Assembly: GCA_016212695.1 (NCBI GenBank)
Contig: JACREX010000028.1
Span: 1-34,815, forward strand
DNA from: Bacteroidia bacterium
Lineage (GTDB): Bacteria > Bacteroidota > Bacteroidia > Bacteroidales > GWF2-35-48
Direction: 5' to 3'
Length of the DNA: 34,815 bases
Below, piece after piece: positions 23,735 through 32,981 of this stretch. The translations under genes and the position numbers were made by a program. Each line of letters begins with the position of its first letter. The first letter of the stretch is position 1. The notes beneath the pieces were generated by a model that was not told the DNA's origin, did no database searches, and saw only the letters and a list, made by a program, of their open reading frames with translations.

Positions 23735-24577
23735 TTATTTCTTCCTGCAATCGAAGCATACAAAAGGTACGGTTAGTTTCAATTCATTTTTTTCTTCAGA
23801 TAATTTATTAAGCCTGTTTTCTGCTTCTGTAAAAATTTTTCCAACGTCTGAAACAATTATTTTTTTCCAGTTTTCCAGAAAGGCTAACCGGATGAAGTAA
23901 TGATTCAGCATTGCCGATCCATTGACATATCTCAGGTAAAATTTATCTTCCGTGATTTTTTTGATTTTAAATCCTGCATTTTTTAAAAACCATGTAATCT
24001 CAGGTATTGATTTCCTTTTTTCGGAAATGTGCCGGTGCAGGGATGCAATCTCCGAATGTCTCTTTTTTTCGAGTAATATATCTTCCATGATTTCATAAAA
24101 TTCATACATCGTACCGGGCAGGTTCACTGTAAAAATCAATTGAGAATCCTTTTTGCCGATCCGGTTGCATTCGCTTAATACTTTTGATAAATCGTTTACA
24201 TTATTCAGTCCGTTGTTGGAAAGTATCAGATCAAAGAAATTATCAGGGAAGGACATTTCTTCAGCAAACCCGTAAATGATCTCTGCGTTTTTTATATTGT
24301 AAACTTTCAGCTTTAGCCGGATACGTTCAATGGCTTCTTCCCAGGGATCAATACCGTAAACCTTAGATTTTTTGCCAAGCCGCATGGCGAGTTCTAAGAA
24401 TGGGAATCCTGTGCCCGGCCCGATATCAAGCGCTTTGATGCCGGGTTTTAATACTACCTGATCTAATATTGTCATCCCAAACGGAGCAGACCAGAGAGGA
24501 AGTTCATCGTATACGGATGTGATATCGGAAATATTGAGGTTGTACTTTTTCTGAAGTTGCTTTAAATACTGTATCAT
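23735..24577 (-). CDS. Class I SAM-dependent methyltransferase
   Basis: This 280-residue protein has a Rossmann methyltransferase domain at about 45-165: motif I ALDIGPGTGFPFLELA, a GIDPWEEAIERIR acidic motif II, NAEIIYGFAEEMSFPDNFFDLILSNN motif III/IV, and LIFTVNLPG. This is the Methyltransf_11/25 type. The C-terminal ~110 residues are specific to this protein and end FVCFDCRKK. The acceptor cannot be inferred; neighbours give no pathway. It converges with the SiaC-like gene at a 7-nt gap. Upstream of its start lies the MITE-like element, so its promoter may be inside or next to that element. Confidence 0.8.
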   Translation of the reverse strand: MIQYLKQLQKKYNLNISDITSVYDELPLWSAPFGMTILDQVVLKPGIKALDIGPGTGFPFLELAMRLGKKSKVYGIDPWEEAIERIRLKLKVYNIKNAEIIYGFAEEMSFPDNFFDLILSNNGLNNVNDLSKVLSECNRIGKKDSQLIFTVNLPGTMYEFYEIMEDILLEKKRHSEIASLHRHISEKRKSIPEITWFLKNAGFKIKKITEDKFYLRYVNGSAMLNHYFIRLAFLENWKKIIVSDVGKIFTEAENRLNKLSEEKNELKLTVPFVCFDCRKK

Positions 24578-24595
24578 GATTTTTATAAAAGGCGG

Positions 24596-24740
24596 AGAGG
24601 CTGTCTAAAAAGTATAATGTTATAATTTTCAGCAGCTTTTTTGCCCCTGCCCTGTAGGGTGAAGCTGCTGAAAATCAGCCATCCCTTTAGGGACGGGGCA
24701 ATGGCTGATAGTCAAAAATATTTCTTTTTGGACAGCCTCT
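24596..24740. mobile_element. MITE-like 145-bp element with 17-bp terminal inverted repeats
   Basis: AGAGGCTGTCTAAAAAG at 24596-24612 is the reverse complement of CTTTTTGGACAGCCTCT at 24724-24740 with one mismatch. Termini of the GAGGCTGTC type are typical of several IS families. Inside are two further palindromes: TTTTCAGCAGCTT with AAGCTGCTGAAAA (24626-24638 and 24662-24674, 13 bp perfect), and ATCAGCCAT with ATGGCTGAT (24674-24682 and 24701-24709). There is no transposase and no obvious target duplication. It lies between the methyltransferase start and the next minus gene's stop. It is probably a non-autonomous element mobilised in trans. Confidence 0.6.
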
Positions 24741-24775
24741 TCCTGCACCCGGTTCAGAAAATATTTTTATTCTGT

Positions 24776-26524
24776 TTAATTTACAAGGATCTTCCCATTG
24801 TACTTTAGTGTTCCGTTGATCCTCAAATCAAAAAAGTACATACCCTCATTTAATCCATCACGGTCTATCCGAATTATACGGTCTGATCTTCCGGTAAATT
24901 CTTTAATTGTTTTCCCAAGCAAATCAAACACCGTGAATGTATAAATAAACTCTTTCCCGTCCAGATTAACAATAACAGAAGCCATGTCTTTAAAAGGATT
25001 TGGGTAAATCAGTACATCCCTGTTTTGTGTCGTAATATATTTTACCAAGTTCGAATTATACACATACACTTTTGATGTATCGTACATAAAATCGAGATTG
25101 TTGTGAACAGAATTATTTACGGTTACGGAATATGTTGAATCCATTTTGTCTCCCGGTACATCAACAATGATCTTATAGGTTCTGTTGGATACATTTTTGA
25201 AATGATAGGTTCCTAAGTGGTCTGTTTTTGTGAATCTCATAGCCGCGCTATCTGAAGCGTCAATCAGTGTAATGTTGATATCGCCGGCAGGATTTATGGA
25301 TTTTGCACCGGGCAGATTTTCCCAGACTGTTCCGTTGATCTGGCCCGGATCTCCGTAATTCACCTGGGCCGAGTAAATATTATAGAGCGTTGTTATCGAA
25401 ATATTGGTGTCGCTAACCGGGTAAAGCGGTGAAGCAAATTCCCAGTATAACTGGTTGCCGTAATAAGTAGGCATGTGATAAGGATAGGTTGATGTATCCG
25501 GTTCTGCCAGGATAAGCCAGTTGCCGCCTTCCAGCACATTGGCAAACTGAAAATGCCCGTTGTTATCAATATCAAGAATTTCTTCAATTCCAAACAGGTG
25601 GTCCCAGGGTTCTTTTGCAATAAGTTTTACGATTCCTGATGTTATGGGAGAAGCCCCGTTATCAGTATATACTGTGCCTGTGATTGAATAACCGGATAAA
25701 GTATCTGTAAGGTATTCTATATTCTGAACCACATTATTATTATTGCAATGTACAATAGCAACCGGGTATCCGATGTTTTTTGCCCAGAAATAATAGTTAT
25801 GTACGGTATCTATTGATAGGATAGAATCGTAACCTGGAACAGGAAAATTATTATAAGAAACAAAAACCGAATCCGTTTTTTTATAGAATTCGTGCACGCG
25901 CAACACATCAAATGTGCCGAATGCTGTGGTCAACTGGCCAAACGCATCCACAGTAAGTGTTTTTTTTACTTTGCTTACATAATTTGTGTCGTGGTCAGAC
26001 GGGTTGGCATTGAAAATAGCGGTCCATTGAGCGGAGTTATTAAATACCGAACCGTAATCAGCCGGCGTTCCCATCAGGAGTTCGCTGGGAGTCTCAAGAA
26101 TATTCCGTTGTCCGATACCATAGTCTGTACGAAACCCGACAATACTGAATCCGCCGCTGTCTGTTGCCCAGTACATGTATCCCCACGTTCCCTGGTCTAC
26201 AGGCGCTGCTCCGTAAAAGCCGGCAAACAAATAGGAGGGCCCGTAGGTGTAAAGATTGGAACCCGGAAAACTGGAAGCATATTGCTGATACGGGGCAGTC
26301 GGAGAATAACTCGCTATTTTTTGATAGTGATTCACTAAGGCTGAGAAATTCCAGGTTTGGGATACAGAATCTGCCTGCCCGATCGAAACCTGCGACGAAG
26401 TGTCGTATGTAACAATGTTTACCCTGCCTGCTTTGGGCATATCATTGCAGGTAATGGTAATAGGCTGGGCCAAAACAATATTTGTAAAGATTAATGCAAC
26501 TGAGATGAGTATTAACTTTTTCAT
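24776..26524 (-). CDS. T9SS-exported protein of unknown function
   Basis: This 582-residue protein has a signal peptide (1-19, ending IVLAQ) and a T9SS type A sorting domain (about 505-582: DVLIYPNPFKDMASVIV, then DGLNEGMYFFDLRIN and GKILVN). The N-terminal ~270 residues have no family I recognise; they are rich in aromatic residues (YGPSYLFAGFYGA, GTWGYMYWATD). Two Cna-B/carboxypeptidase-regulatory-like segments follow, around 280-350 (YSITGTVYTDNGA) and 395-475 (GQINGTVWENLPGA, TYHFKNVSNRTYKIIVDVPG). It is expected at the cell surface. A -7 box TATCTTTG lies upstream on the minus strand (26585-26592). Confidence 0.8.
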   Translation of the reverse strand: MKKLILISVALIFTNIVLAQPITITCNDMPKAGRVNIVTYDTSSQVSIGQADSVSQTWNFSALVNHYQKIASYSPTAPYQQYASSFPGSNLYTYGPSYLFAGFYGAAPVDQGTWGYMYWATDSGGFSIVGFRTDYGIGQRNILETPSELLMGTPADYGSVFNNSAQWTAIFNANPSDHDTNYVSKVKKTLTVDAFGQLTTAFGTFDVLRVHEFYKKTDSVFVSYNNFPVPGYDSILSIDTVHNYYFWAKNIGYPVAIVHCNNNNVVQNIEYLTDTLSGYSITGTVYTDNGASPITSGIVKLIAKEPWDHLFGIEEILDIDNNGHFQFANVLEGGNWLILAEPDTSTYPYHMPTYYGNQLYWEFASPLYPVSDTNISITTLYNIYSAQVNYGDPGQINGTVWENLPGAKSINPAGDINITLIDASDSAAMRFTKTDHLGTYHFKNVSNRTYKIIVDVPGDKMDSTYSVTVNNSVHNNLDFMYDTSKVYVYNSNLVKYITTQNRDVLIYPNPFKDMASVIVNLDGKEFIYTFTVFDLLGKTIKEFTGRSDRIIRIDRDGLNEGMYFFDLRINGTLKYNGKILVN

Positions 26525-26584
26525 AATCGTAAAGGTTTTATTTCATTAAGATGGTTATGATAATTTATTTTGTTAAGAGCAATA

Positions 26585-26592
26585 CAAAGATA
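26585..26592 (-). promoter_or_regulatory. Possible -7 box (TATCTTTG)
   Basis: TATCTTTG on the minus strand matches TAnnTTTG and lies about 60 nt before the ATG at 26524. No TTTG is found at the usual 18-21 nt spacing upstream, so only half of the promoter is supported. Confidence 0.4.
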
Positions 26593-26674
26593 AAATATTA
26601 AAACAATATATTATTAAATGTGTTTTAAAATTAGCTCACCAGTATTTTCCCGAAATAAAATTATCTCCTATAAC

Positions 26675-26703
26675 AAAAAAACAGGCCCACGAAACGTGAG
26701 CCC
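26675..26703 (-). terminator. Rho-independent terminator of the Omp28-like gene
   Basis: On the minus strand GGGCTCACG, TTT, CGTGGGCCT form a 9-bp stem (two G-U pairs) with a 3-nt loop, followed after two bases by a run of seven T. It begins 24 nt after the stop codon of the gene at 26727-28571. This is the clearest intrinsic terminator in the window. Confidence 0.8.
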
Positions 26704-26726
26704 GTAATAAAAAATGCAAGTGAATT

Positions 26727-28571
26727 TTATTCAATAATTAACTTCTCTGTAAATATTTTTTCATCAGAAATTAATCTTACTGAATAAACGCCTTTTCTGA
26801 AACCATTCAGCCCGATGACTTCTGTTTGCCTGAAAATTTCTGATGTGTAAACTTTTTTACCTGTCATATCAAATATTTCGATATGACCTTTTCCGGCAGA
26901 TAAAACCATAAGGAAATCGCTTGCAGGATTGGGATAAATGCGGATCTGTTTTCCCTGTATTTCTTTTATTCCTACAATACTTGATAACTCAATCATGGCT
27001 GTCTGGGTAACTTCTTTTGAGGTTTCATGCTGAACAAATGCAACAAACTGGCAGTTGTTTTTTACAAATCCTGTGGTACTGAAATTAATGGTAACGGATT
27101 GTGTATCCACCACAGAAAAATCGAGAGCCGTTCCACTGGCATTTGGGTACATACCACGGCATGCAAAGTCAACTTCTGTTTGATTTTGCCAGTTTTCAGC
27201 GATATTCGATTCTGTAAGCGCTGTATGCAGTTTCAGTCCTGATGAGAAAGAACTGAATGTCTGTTCAATTGTAATGGTAGCAGAATAATTATCTGTCGCA
27301 GTCTGAACAATATTCATATTTACGATATGATGCGATGGCATAGAAATACGCTCGTTATACATGGGAAGGTAAGCAGGATACAGGCTTTGTGTGGCATTTC
27401 CTCCGACAGCTTGTTGCGTTCCGTCAACAACCATAGTTGGAAAGGCTGTAATATTGTAATAAGCGAGACGGGTATTACCATCCGCAAATTCATAAGTATC
27501 TCCGTTGTGGTATTCTATGGCTACTGCATCTTTGTTATTCACTTCAATCAGGTCGCGTAATCCCATAGCAGCGCCGGGGCAATACTGGCACCAGGTTCCG
27601 GTTCCGCCTTCCATGAGTACGAAATTCCTGGTAACTCCGCCCGGAACAATTGCAGTATCTGTGTTGGATGAGTGGGAATAGCCCTGCCCGGTATAATGCG
27701 CTCTGACTCCGTAAATATAGGTATTCGGCCATGGAGCAATATCCGTATATGAAAGATTTGTAGAAGCATTTATTACTGAGCCATTCCGGCTGAGTTTGTA
27801 AATGTCGGGTGTAGAAGTAGGTGCATTCCACGACACATCAACATCTAGGCCGTTCAGGACTGCGGTAAGATTAACCGGGGCTTCGGGTGCGGCTACTGAA
27901 TCGATCTTAAGATCATCAATGAAATATCCGGCTGTACCGGATGCAACAGGAGTGCCGGTGCCGCCGCTCCATCCGTAAAAGTCAATGCCGTCTAATTTAT
28001 GTATATCGTCTGTGCCCTGCGCTCCTTTGCTCCACTGATAACTTACCAGTTCAACATTGTCCACATAAAAAGTGGCAAAGTCGTCGTCAAGGTCAATAAT
28101 GAGTTGAATCAGTTTCCAGTTATTGGTACTATAAGGAGCTTTTACTTTTGAAATGCCGTCTGCATCAACAGAAATGGAGTCGTGATACATATATACCTGA
28201 AATGCCCAGGCGCTGTTATTCCCGGCGAAATCACTGAGTACATTAAAATAACCGAGTTTCCCGGTGACAACAAACATATACCATTCGAGTTTGTAACGGC
28301 CGGAAGTTTTGTCGTACAGGTTTAGTACGAGGTCATTATCATTGACAATATAAACGGATTTTGTTCCATTGTGCGCCTGTGTGCCTGAAATTGTTCCGTC
28401 TTCCGCTCCGCCGGGTGCATTCGACCAGGTTGTCCACGGAGCGCCTGCCTGTTGCGCCACTTTTCCACCAACGGTGTATGATTCGAAATCTGTTGAATAA
28501 AGCGTAGTCTGAGCTCTGAGGCCCGCCACGCCTGCAATCAACAATACAAAAAGTAAAAACATTTTTTTCAT
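26727..28571 (-). CDS. Omp28-like thioredoxin-fold protein with Fn3 domain, T9SS-exported
   Basis: This 614-residue protein has a signal peptide (1-20, ending GLRAQ). A lectin/laminin-G-like beta-sandwich follows (about 25-225: DFESYTVGGK, GYFIDDLKIDSV), then an Fn3-like domain (about 230-310: APVNLTAVLNGLDVDVSWNAP). An Omp28-related thioredoxin-fold region (about 315-530) contains VLMEGGTGTWCQYCPGAAMG with C328-x2-C331, and a T9SS sorting domain occupies about 540-614 (IRIYPNPASDFLMVL). The CxxC sits in the thioredoxin active-site position, so redox activity at or outside the cell surface is possible; Omp28 family function is not established. It has its own promoter (28599-28628) and a terminator, so it is a single-gene unit. 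Confidence 0.82.
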   Translation of the reverse strand: MKKMFLLFVLLIAGVAGLRAQTTLYSTDFESYTVGGKVAQQAGAPWTTWSNAPGGAEDGTISGTQAHNGTKSVYIVNDNDLVLNLYDKTSGRYKLEWYMFVVTGKLGYFNVLSDFAGNNSAWAFQVYMYHDSISVDADGISKVKAPYSTNNWKLIQLIIDLDDDFATFYVDNVELVSYQWSKGAQGTDDIHKLDGIDFYGWSGGTGTPVASGTAGYFIDDLKIDSVAAPEAPVNLTAVLNGLDVDVSWNAPTSTPDIYKLSRNGSVINASTNLSYTDIAPWPNTYIYGVRAHYTGQGYSHSSNTDTAIVPGGVTRNFVLMEGGTGTWCQYCPGAAMGLRDLIEVNNKDAVAIEYHNGDTYEFADGNTRLAYYNITAFPTMVVDGTQQAVGGNATQSLYPAYLPMYNERISMPSHHIVNMNIVQTATDNYSATITIEQTFSSFSSGLKLHTALTESNIAENWQNQTEVDFACRGMYPNASGTALDFSVVDTQSVTINFSTTGFVKNNCQFVAFVQHETSKEVTQTAMIELSSIVGIKEIQGKQIRIYPNPASDFLMVLSAGKGHIEIFDMTGKKVYTSEIFRQTEVIGLNGFRKGVYSVRLISDEKIFTEKLIIE

Positions 28572-28598
28572 AATACAAATATTTAGTTTAATAATTTA

Positions 28599-28628
28599 CA
28601 AACGTAAAAATAAATTATGTTTTTCAAA
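28599..28628 (-). promoter_or_regulatory. Bacteroidota-type promoter (TTTG-N18-TACGTTTG)
   Basis: On the minus strand TTTG (28628-28625) and TACGTTTG (28606-28599) are separated by 18 nt, a full consensus match. The predicted transcript start is about 20 nt before the ATG of the Omp28-like gene at 28571. The same 18-nt spacing is seen at 258 and 1628. Confidence 0.65.
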
Positions 28629-28662
28629 TCCATTTTAGCCGAAAAATATTTAAAATTTAGAT

Positions 28663-31600
28663 TTATTTTTTCCACATCGGCAGGCGATTTGGAGTTGCAG
28701 GGATTCCAATGGCATCAATGGCTTTATAGAGCGCCGGTAAATCTGTTTCAATGATATACTTAGTCTGATCGTATACTTTCGAAATTTCATCCATCAGGAT
28801 ATCATAAGTTTTGTTTTGCTCTTTTGTCGGATTCCCGGTATTCACCCAAGTAGCCCACGAAATCTTGCCGTAACGCTGCCACAGGGTAACTTTCATCGGT
28901 GGGTTTTCTTCTTCGCTGGCCCCGTAATTTTTTCCTTCAAATGCAAATTTCAGTTCTTCTAATTTGCTAAAAATGGTTTTTGCCATAGCCATTTCATTTT
29001 TGGTATCTTTACTGCTACGCTGCAATGCCTCCATGATGCTGCTCACCTCTTTCCGTGCAGAATTGATTGTATTAATGGTTCCATCCATGATGCGCCCCAG
29101 TTGTGAAACTTTTTTATAAAACTCAACCACCATATTCCTGTCGGATGCAGGCAGCGTGGTATTGTTCAACGGCGCCACTTTAAATGGAACCGGCTTCACA
29201 AGTTCTTTCGTGGTATCGCGGAAGGTAATGGACAATGAAACCTTGTAATTTCCCGGCAATGCTAATATTCCGGCAGGAGTTGCACCGGGCGAAAATTTAT
29301 CGGTATTTACAAGGCCGAGCGCCGTATGGCGAAGATCCCAGCTAACCCGGTTCACACTGAACTGAGGTTTTGTATTTATTTTTCGGATAATAGTTCCGGC
29401 ATCATCTGTGATGGTAAATGTTAGATACGGCGGCACTTCCCGTTCTTCCTGCAGAAGCTGATCGAGCGAGGGCTGAGGAATGGGTTTGCTGTTTTTAAAT
29501 AAAGTATCTTCTTTCTCCTGCCGGATTTCTTTTAATGTTTTCGGCGCTTTCTTCAGATAATACGTGAAGGTTGCTCCATACGGCGGATTGGGCGCCTGGT
29601 AATACGTGGCGCCCATTTGACTTTTATTATTTTGCTGAATATATTCCAGCGCATCTTTTACAGGAAATATGGTTGCTTCCGCTACAGCGGTATCTTTAGC
29701 GAGATTCCGGAGGCAACTGTAATCGTCAATAATATAAAAACCTCTTCCAAAAGTAGCAACAACGAGGTCGTTCTCCCTGCGTTGAATGGCCATGTCGTGA
29801 ACTTTTATATCCGGCAAACCGGATTTCATCTGTATCCATTTCTTGCCTCCGTCGTTTGTAAAAAACACTCCGAACTCAGTGCCGATAAATAACAAATCCG
29901 GATTTACGTGATCCTGTTGTATGGTATGTACCGTTCCATTTACTGGAAGGTTCGACGAAACGCCTGTCCATGTTTTTCCTTTATCCGTACTCTTGAAAAC
30001 ATAAGGTTTGAAATCATCTCGCAGGATATTATCAAAAGAAGCATACACAATATTTTCATCGAAACGCGAAGCAAGAATATCGCTCACATAGGTGTATTCC
30101 GGGACGCCGGGAAATTTTTTCACCTGCCTCCAGTTTTTACCTCCGTCTTCCGTGATACTGATCACACCGTCGTCTGTGCCTGCATAGATCAGTCCTTCCT
30201 TCAGGGTTGATTCTTCGAGTGAAATAATTGTTCCGTACTGTGATGTGGAGACATCTTTCTGCACCGCGTCAAAACTCCAGTATTTACCCATTACATGGAA
30301 CGAATTGCGGTCAATCTTTGCAGTCAGGTCATCGCTTATGGCAGTCCAGCTATCGCCCCGATCGTCGCTGCGGAATATTTTGTTTGCCGCCGCATACAGT
30401 CGTTTGTTATTATGCGGGCTGATGAGCAGCGGAGTATCCCAGTTCCATTTGTAAGACAATTCGTCTTTTGCCGGTTCCGGACGTATTTCGGTAAACTCAC
30501 CGCTTTTGCGGTCATACCTCACCATTCCGCCATATTGCGATTCCGCATATACAATATTCGGATCCGTCGGATCTATCTGCGACCAGAAACCATCGCCGCC
30601 GTTGGTGATAAACCAATCATCGCTGACAACGCAATTTGAAGTATTCTGAGAAGGTCCGCCCACACTGTTGTTATCCTGGGTTCCGCCATATACATAATAA
30701 AACGGCGTAGAATTATCCACCTGAACCCTGTAAAGCTGCATAACCGGAAGGTTGCTCACAAACCGGTATTCGTTTCCTCCGTCATATGTTTCATATAAAC
30801 CGCCGTCTCCTCCTATGATGAAATGCTGCGTATCCTGAGGATCTATCCACAACGCATGATCGTCAACATGGCGGTTTTTTGTACCAATATTTTTCCATGT
30901 TTTTCCTCCATCCAAAGTAACCTGCGAATAAGTTTCCACAGAATAAATTTTATCGAGCTGCTGCGGGTCGCAATAAATTTCATTGTAATATTGACCTTGA
31001 GCGGTATGGTCGCTCATCTTCTGCCATGTGGCGCCGCGGTTAGCGCTTCTGTAAAAACCGCTTGCATCTTTTACGGACTCAATGATTGCATACACAATGT
31101 CAGGATTTACGGGTGAAACAGCCAGGCCAATACCGCCTATATGTTTCGAAGGCAGGCCGTCGGTTAATTTATTCCAGGTCTCTCCGGCATTTACCGATTT
31201 ATAAATTGCAGTTTCAGGACCTCCGCCGATCTTTGTAAATACATGGCGCCGCCGTTGTTCGGAAGATGCATATAACACATCCGGGTTACGCGGGTCGCAG
31301 AGAATATTATTTACGCCTGTATTTTCACTGATGTTTAAAATTTTCTTCCATGTTTTTCCTCCATCGGTTGTTTTATATAAGCCGCGATCGCCGCCCGGAC
31401 CCCAGACCGATCCTTCGCAGGCAACATAAACCACATCGGAATTGCGCGGGTCAATGAGGATATTCCCGATTTGCCTCGATTCTTTCAATCCCATATTTTT
31501 CCAAGTCTTGCCGCCATCCGTACTTTTATATACTCCGTTGCCATAGCCCAGCGCTCTCTGGTGATTGTTCTCACCGGTACCCAACCAGAGCACAAACGGG

Positions 31601-31956
31601 TTGTTCGGATCGTATTTCACGCAACTGGTGGAATATGCGCCATAATTATCAAACACCGGCTCCCATGTAATCCCGGCATTGACGGTCTTCCACAAATGTC
31701 CTGAGGCAACAGCTACGAACCACTCGCTGTATTTTTTGGGATTCACTGCAATATCGGCAATCCTGCCGCTGGTAAAAGCCGGGCCAATGCTTCTGAATTT
31801 CAAACCGCCGAACGACTCAACTTTTACCGAATCTTTTTTTGTATTTGTTTTATTGTTGATATTTTTTTTCTGTGCGGCTGCAACCGATGAAATCAGCATA
31901 GTTCCGATTAACAAAACTAATACAAAAGGCTTTTTAAAACGATAGGGTTTTTTCAT
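28663..31956 (-). CDS. BNR/sortilin-like beta-propeller exported protein (VPS10-type)
   Basis: This 1097-residue protein has a signal peptide (1-29, ending SSVAAAQ) and a long propeller region (about 45-740) with about ten Asp-box motifs of the form S-x-D-x-G-x-T-W (KSTDGGKTWKN, KTTDGGKTWKK, RSDDRGDSWTA, KSTDKGKTWTG). This is the pattern of sortilin/VPS10-like and BNR proteins that are often loosely annotated as glycosyl hydrolases; I see no catalytic set that would prove hydrolase activity. The C-terminal ~300 residues include a predicted beta-sandwich (YLTFTITDDAGTIIRKI) and a helical stretch. There is no T9SS sorting signal, so it is periplasmic or secreted otherwise. The function is unknown. 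Confidence 0.8.
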   Translation of the reverse strand: MKKPYRFKKPFVLVLLIGTMLISSVAAAQKKNINNKTNTKKDSVKVESFGGLKFRSIGPAFTSGRIADIAVNPKKYSEWFVAVASGHLWKTVNAGITWEPVFDNYGAYSTSCVKYDPNNPFVLWLGTGENNHQRALGYGNGVYKSTDGGKTWKNMGLKESRQIGNILIDPRNSDVVYVACEGSVWGPGGDRGLYKTTDGGKTWKKILNISENTGVNNILCDPRNPDVLYASSEQRRRHVFTKIGGGPETAIYKSVNAGETWNKLTDGLPSKHIGGIGLAVSPVNPDIVYAIIESVKDASGFYRSANRGATWQKMSDHTAQGQYYNEIYCDPQQLDKIYSVETYSQVTLDGGKTWKNIGTKNRHVDDHALWIDPQDTQHFIIGGDGGLYETYDGGNEYRFVSNLPVMQLYRVQVDNSTPFYYVYGGTQDNNSVGGPSQNTSNCVVSDDWFITNGGDGFWSQIDPTDPNIVYAESQYGGMVRYDRKSGEFTEIRPEPAKDELSYKWNWDTPLLISPHNNKRLYAAANKIFRSDDRGDSWTAISDDLTAKIDRNSFHVMGKYWSFDAVQKDVSTSQYGTIISLEESTLKEGLIYAGTDDGVISITEDGGKNWRQVKKFPGVPEYTYVSDILASRFDENIVYASFDNILRDDFKPYVFKSTDKGKTWTGVSSNLPVNGTVHTIQQDHVNPDLLFIGTEFGVFFTNDGGKKWIQMKSGLPDIKVHDMAIQRRENDLVVATFGRGFYIIDDYSCLRNLAKDTAVAEATIFPVKDALEYIQQNNKSQMGATYYQAPNPPYGATFTYYLKKAPKTLKEIRQEKEDTLFKNSKPIPQPSLDQLLQEEREVPPYLTFTITDDAGTIIRKINTKPQFSVNRVSWDLRHTALGLVNTDKFSPGATPAGILALPGNYKVSLSITFRDTTKELVKPVPFKVAPLNNTTLPASDRNMVVEFYKKVSQLGRIMDGTINTINSARKEVSSIMEALQRSSKDTKNEMAMAKTIFSKLEELKFAFEGKNYGASEEENPPMKVTLWQRYGKISWATWVNTGNPTKEQNKTYDILMDEISKVYDQTKYIIETDLPALYKAIDAIGIPATPNRLPMWKK

Positions 31957-32068
31957 AATCAGAATGTTTAATATCCCTGCAAATTTGAAAATTAATTTTA
32001 ATTAATCTTTGAAGAATTCAATTATTTTTACCGGATATATGATTTATATAGTATTCCAACATTTATTC

Positions 32069-32076
32069 TATCTTTG
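32069..32076 (+). promoter_or_regulatory. Possible -7 box (TATCTTTG)
   Basis: TATCTTTG matches TAnnTTTG and lies about 98 nt before the ATG at 32174. No TTTG is present at the usual upstream spacing, so the support is partial. Confidence 0.35.
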
Positions 32077-32173
32077 CTGAGATTCCTTCATAGGTTTAAC
32101 TGTGAATAAAAGATAATTTATTGCTCAACAGAATTGGTCTTAATATTATTTTAAAAAAGATAGTTGTGTTTTT

Positions 32174-32869
32174 ATGAAGGTTACACATTATATATTCATT
32201 TTTATCTTATTATTTTCAACCTTACGATCTTTCTCTCAGGAAAAAAAATCCCAATCGGATTCATTACCAAAAACCCTTGAAGAGATTTACAGGGAGTCAA
32301 GAGAAAAAGAGGGGCCTGTGGTTATCCCTCCTCAAATCGCCCCGGACTACCTGAAAAAAATCGGGCAGATGGCTTCGAAAAAAGAGATCGGCCGGTTGCT
32401 TGATGAATTCAAAAAATACCAGGTTCTTGCAAAAAAGAATCCCGGATCAATGAAACATGGAAATATTATTTTAGGAGCTCCGGATGATAAATACTTCGCT
32501 CCGTCTGAAGAAACAAACCGCCTTTCGGAAATAGGAAACCGTATTTCAGAGTTTGTGAGTTACAACCGTTGTGCTGATACGATCTTAATACTGATTGAAA
32601 AATTAATCCAATCAAACTTCTGCCCTCTTGCCATAACATACAACAGGACGAGTTACCACCATATTGATGTTGTGGGTTCGGGACGGTTTGTTTACCCGAA
32701 TCCTTCCGAAAAAAAGACTATAAATCTCACAGAAAATCTTACCCTGAATCTTTTCGATCTAAAAAAAGAAAAGATTAAAGAACTGGATTATTTGATAAAG
32801 GAATTAAAAGTTCTCACTGAAAAGAACAATAAAAATTTTCTTAAAAAATTAAGTAATGCTTTTAAGTAA
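32174..32869 (+). CDS. Exported protein of unknown function
   Basis: This 231-residue protein has a signal peptide (1-21, ending RSFSQ) and a mature part rich in Lys and Glu with no recognised domain. Predicted helices lie at 55-90 (APDYLKKIGQMASKKEIGRLLDEFKKYQ) and 195-231. A middle segment has Cys133 and Cys150 (NRCADTILILIEKLIQSNFC), which might form a disulfide. A coiled-coil tail (DLKKEKIKELDYLIKELKVL) follows. It is not a lipoprotein. The ATG at 32174 gives the clean signal peptide. It is followed after 112 nt by another small exported protein. Confidence 0.65.
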   Translation: MKVTHYIFIFILLFSTLRSFSQEKKSQSDSLPKTLEEIYRESREKEGPVVIPPQIAPDYLKKIGQMASKKEIGRLLDEFKKYQVLAKKNPGSMKHGNIILGAPDDKYFAPSEETNRLSEIGNRISEFVSYNRCADTILILIEKLIQSNFCPLAITYNRTSYHHIDVVGSGRFVYPNPSEKKTINLTENLTLNLFDLKKEKIKELDYLIKELKVLTEKNNKNFLKKLSNAFK

Positions 32870-32981
32870 AAGCCGGAGTTGAATTATAAATTCCATAATA
32901 GATCAACAGGGTAATGTTTGATTTCACTGAACCTTCCGGAAATTATGGATAATTTGTTATCTTTACAAAAATATTAATTGT

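Noticed and set aside
28663-31956. Glycosyl hydrolase (sialidase) call for the BNR-repeat protein
   Set aside because: Only Asp-box propeller motifs are visible; no sialidase catalytic set (Arg triad, Tyr/Glu) could be identified.
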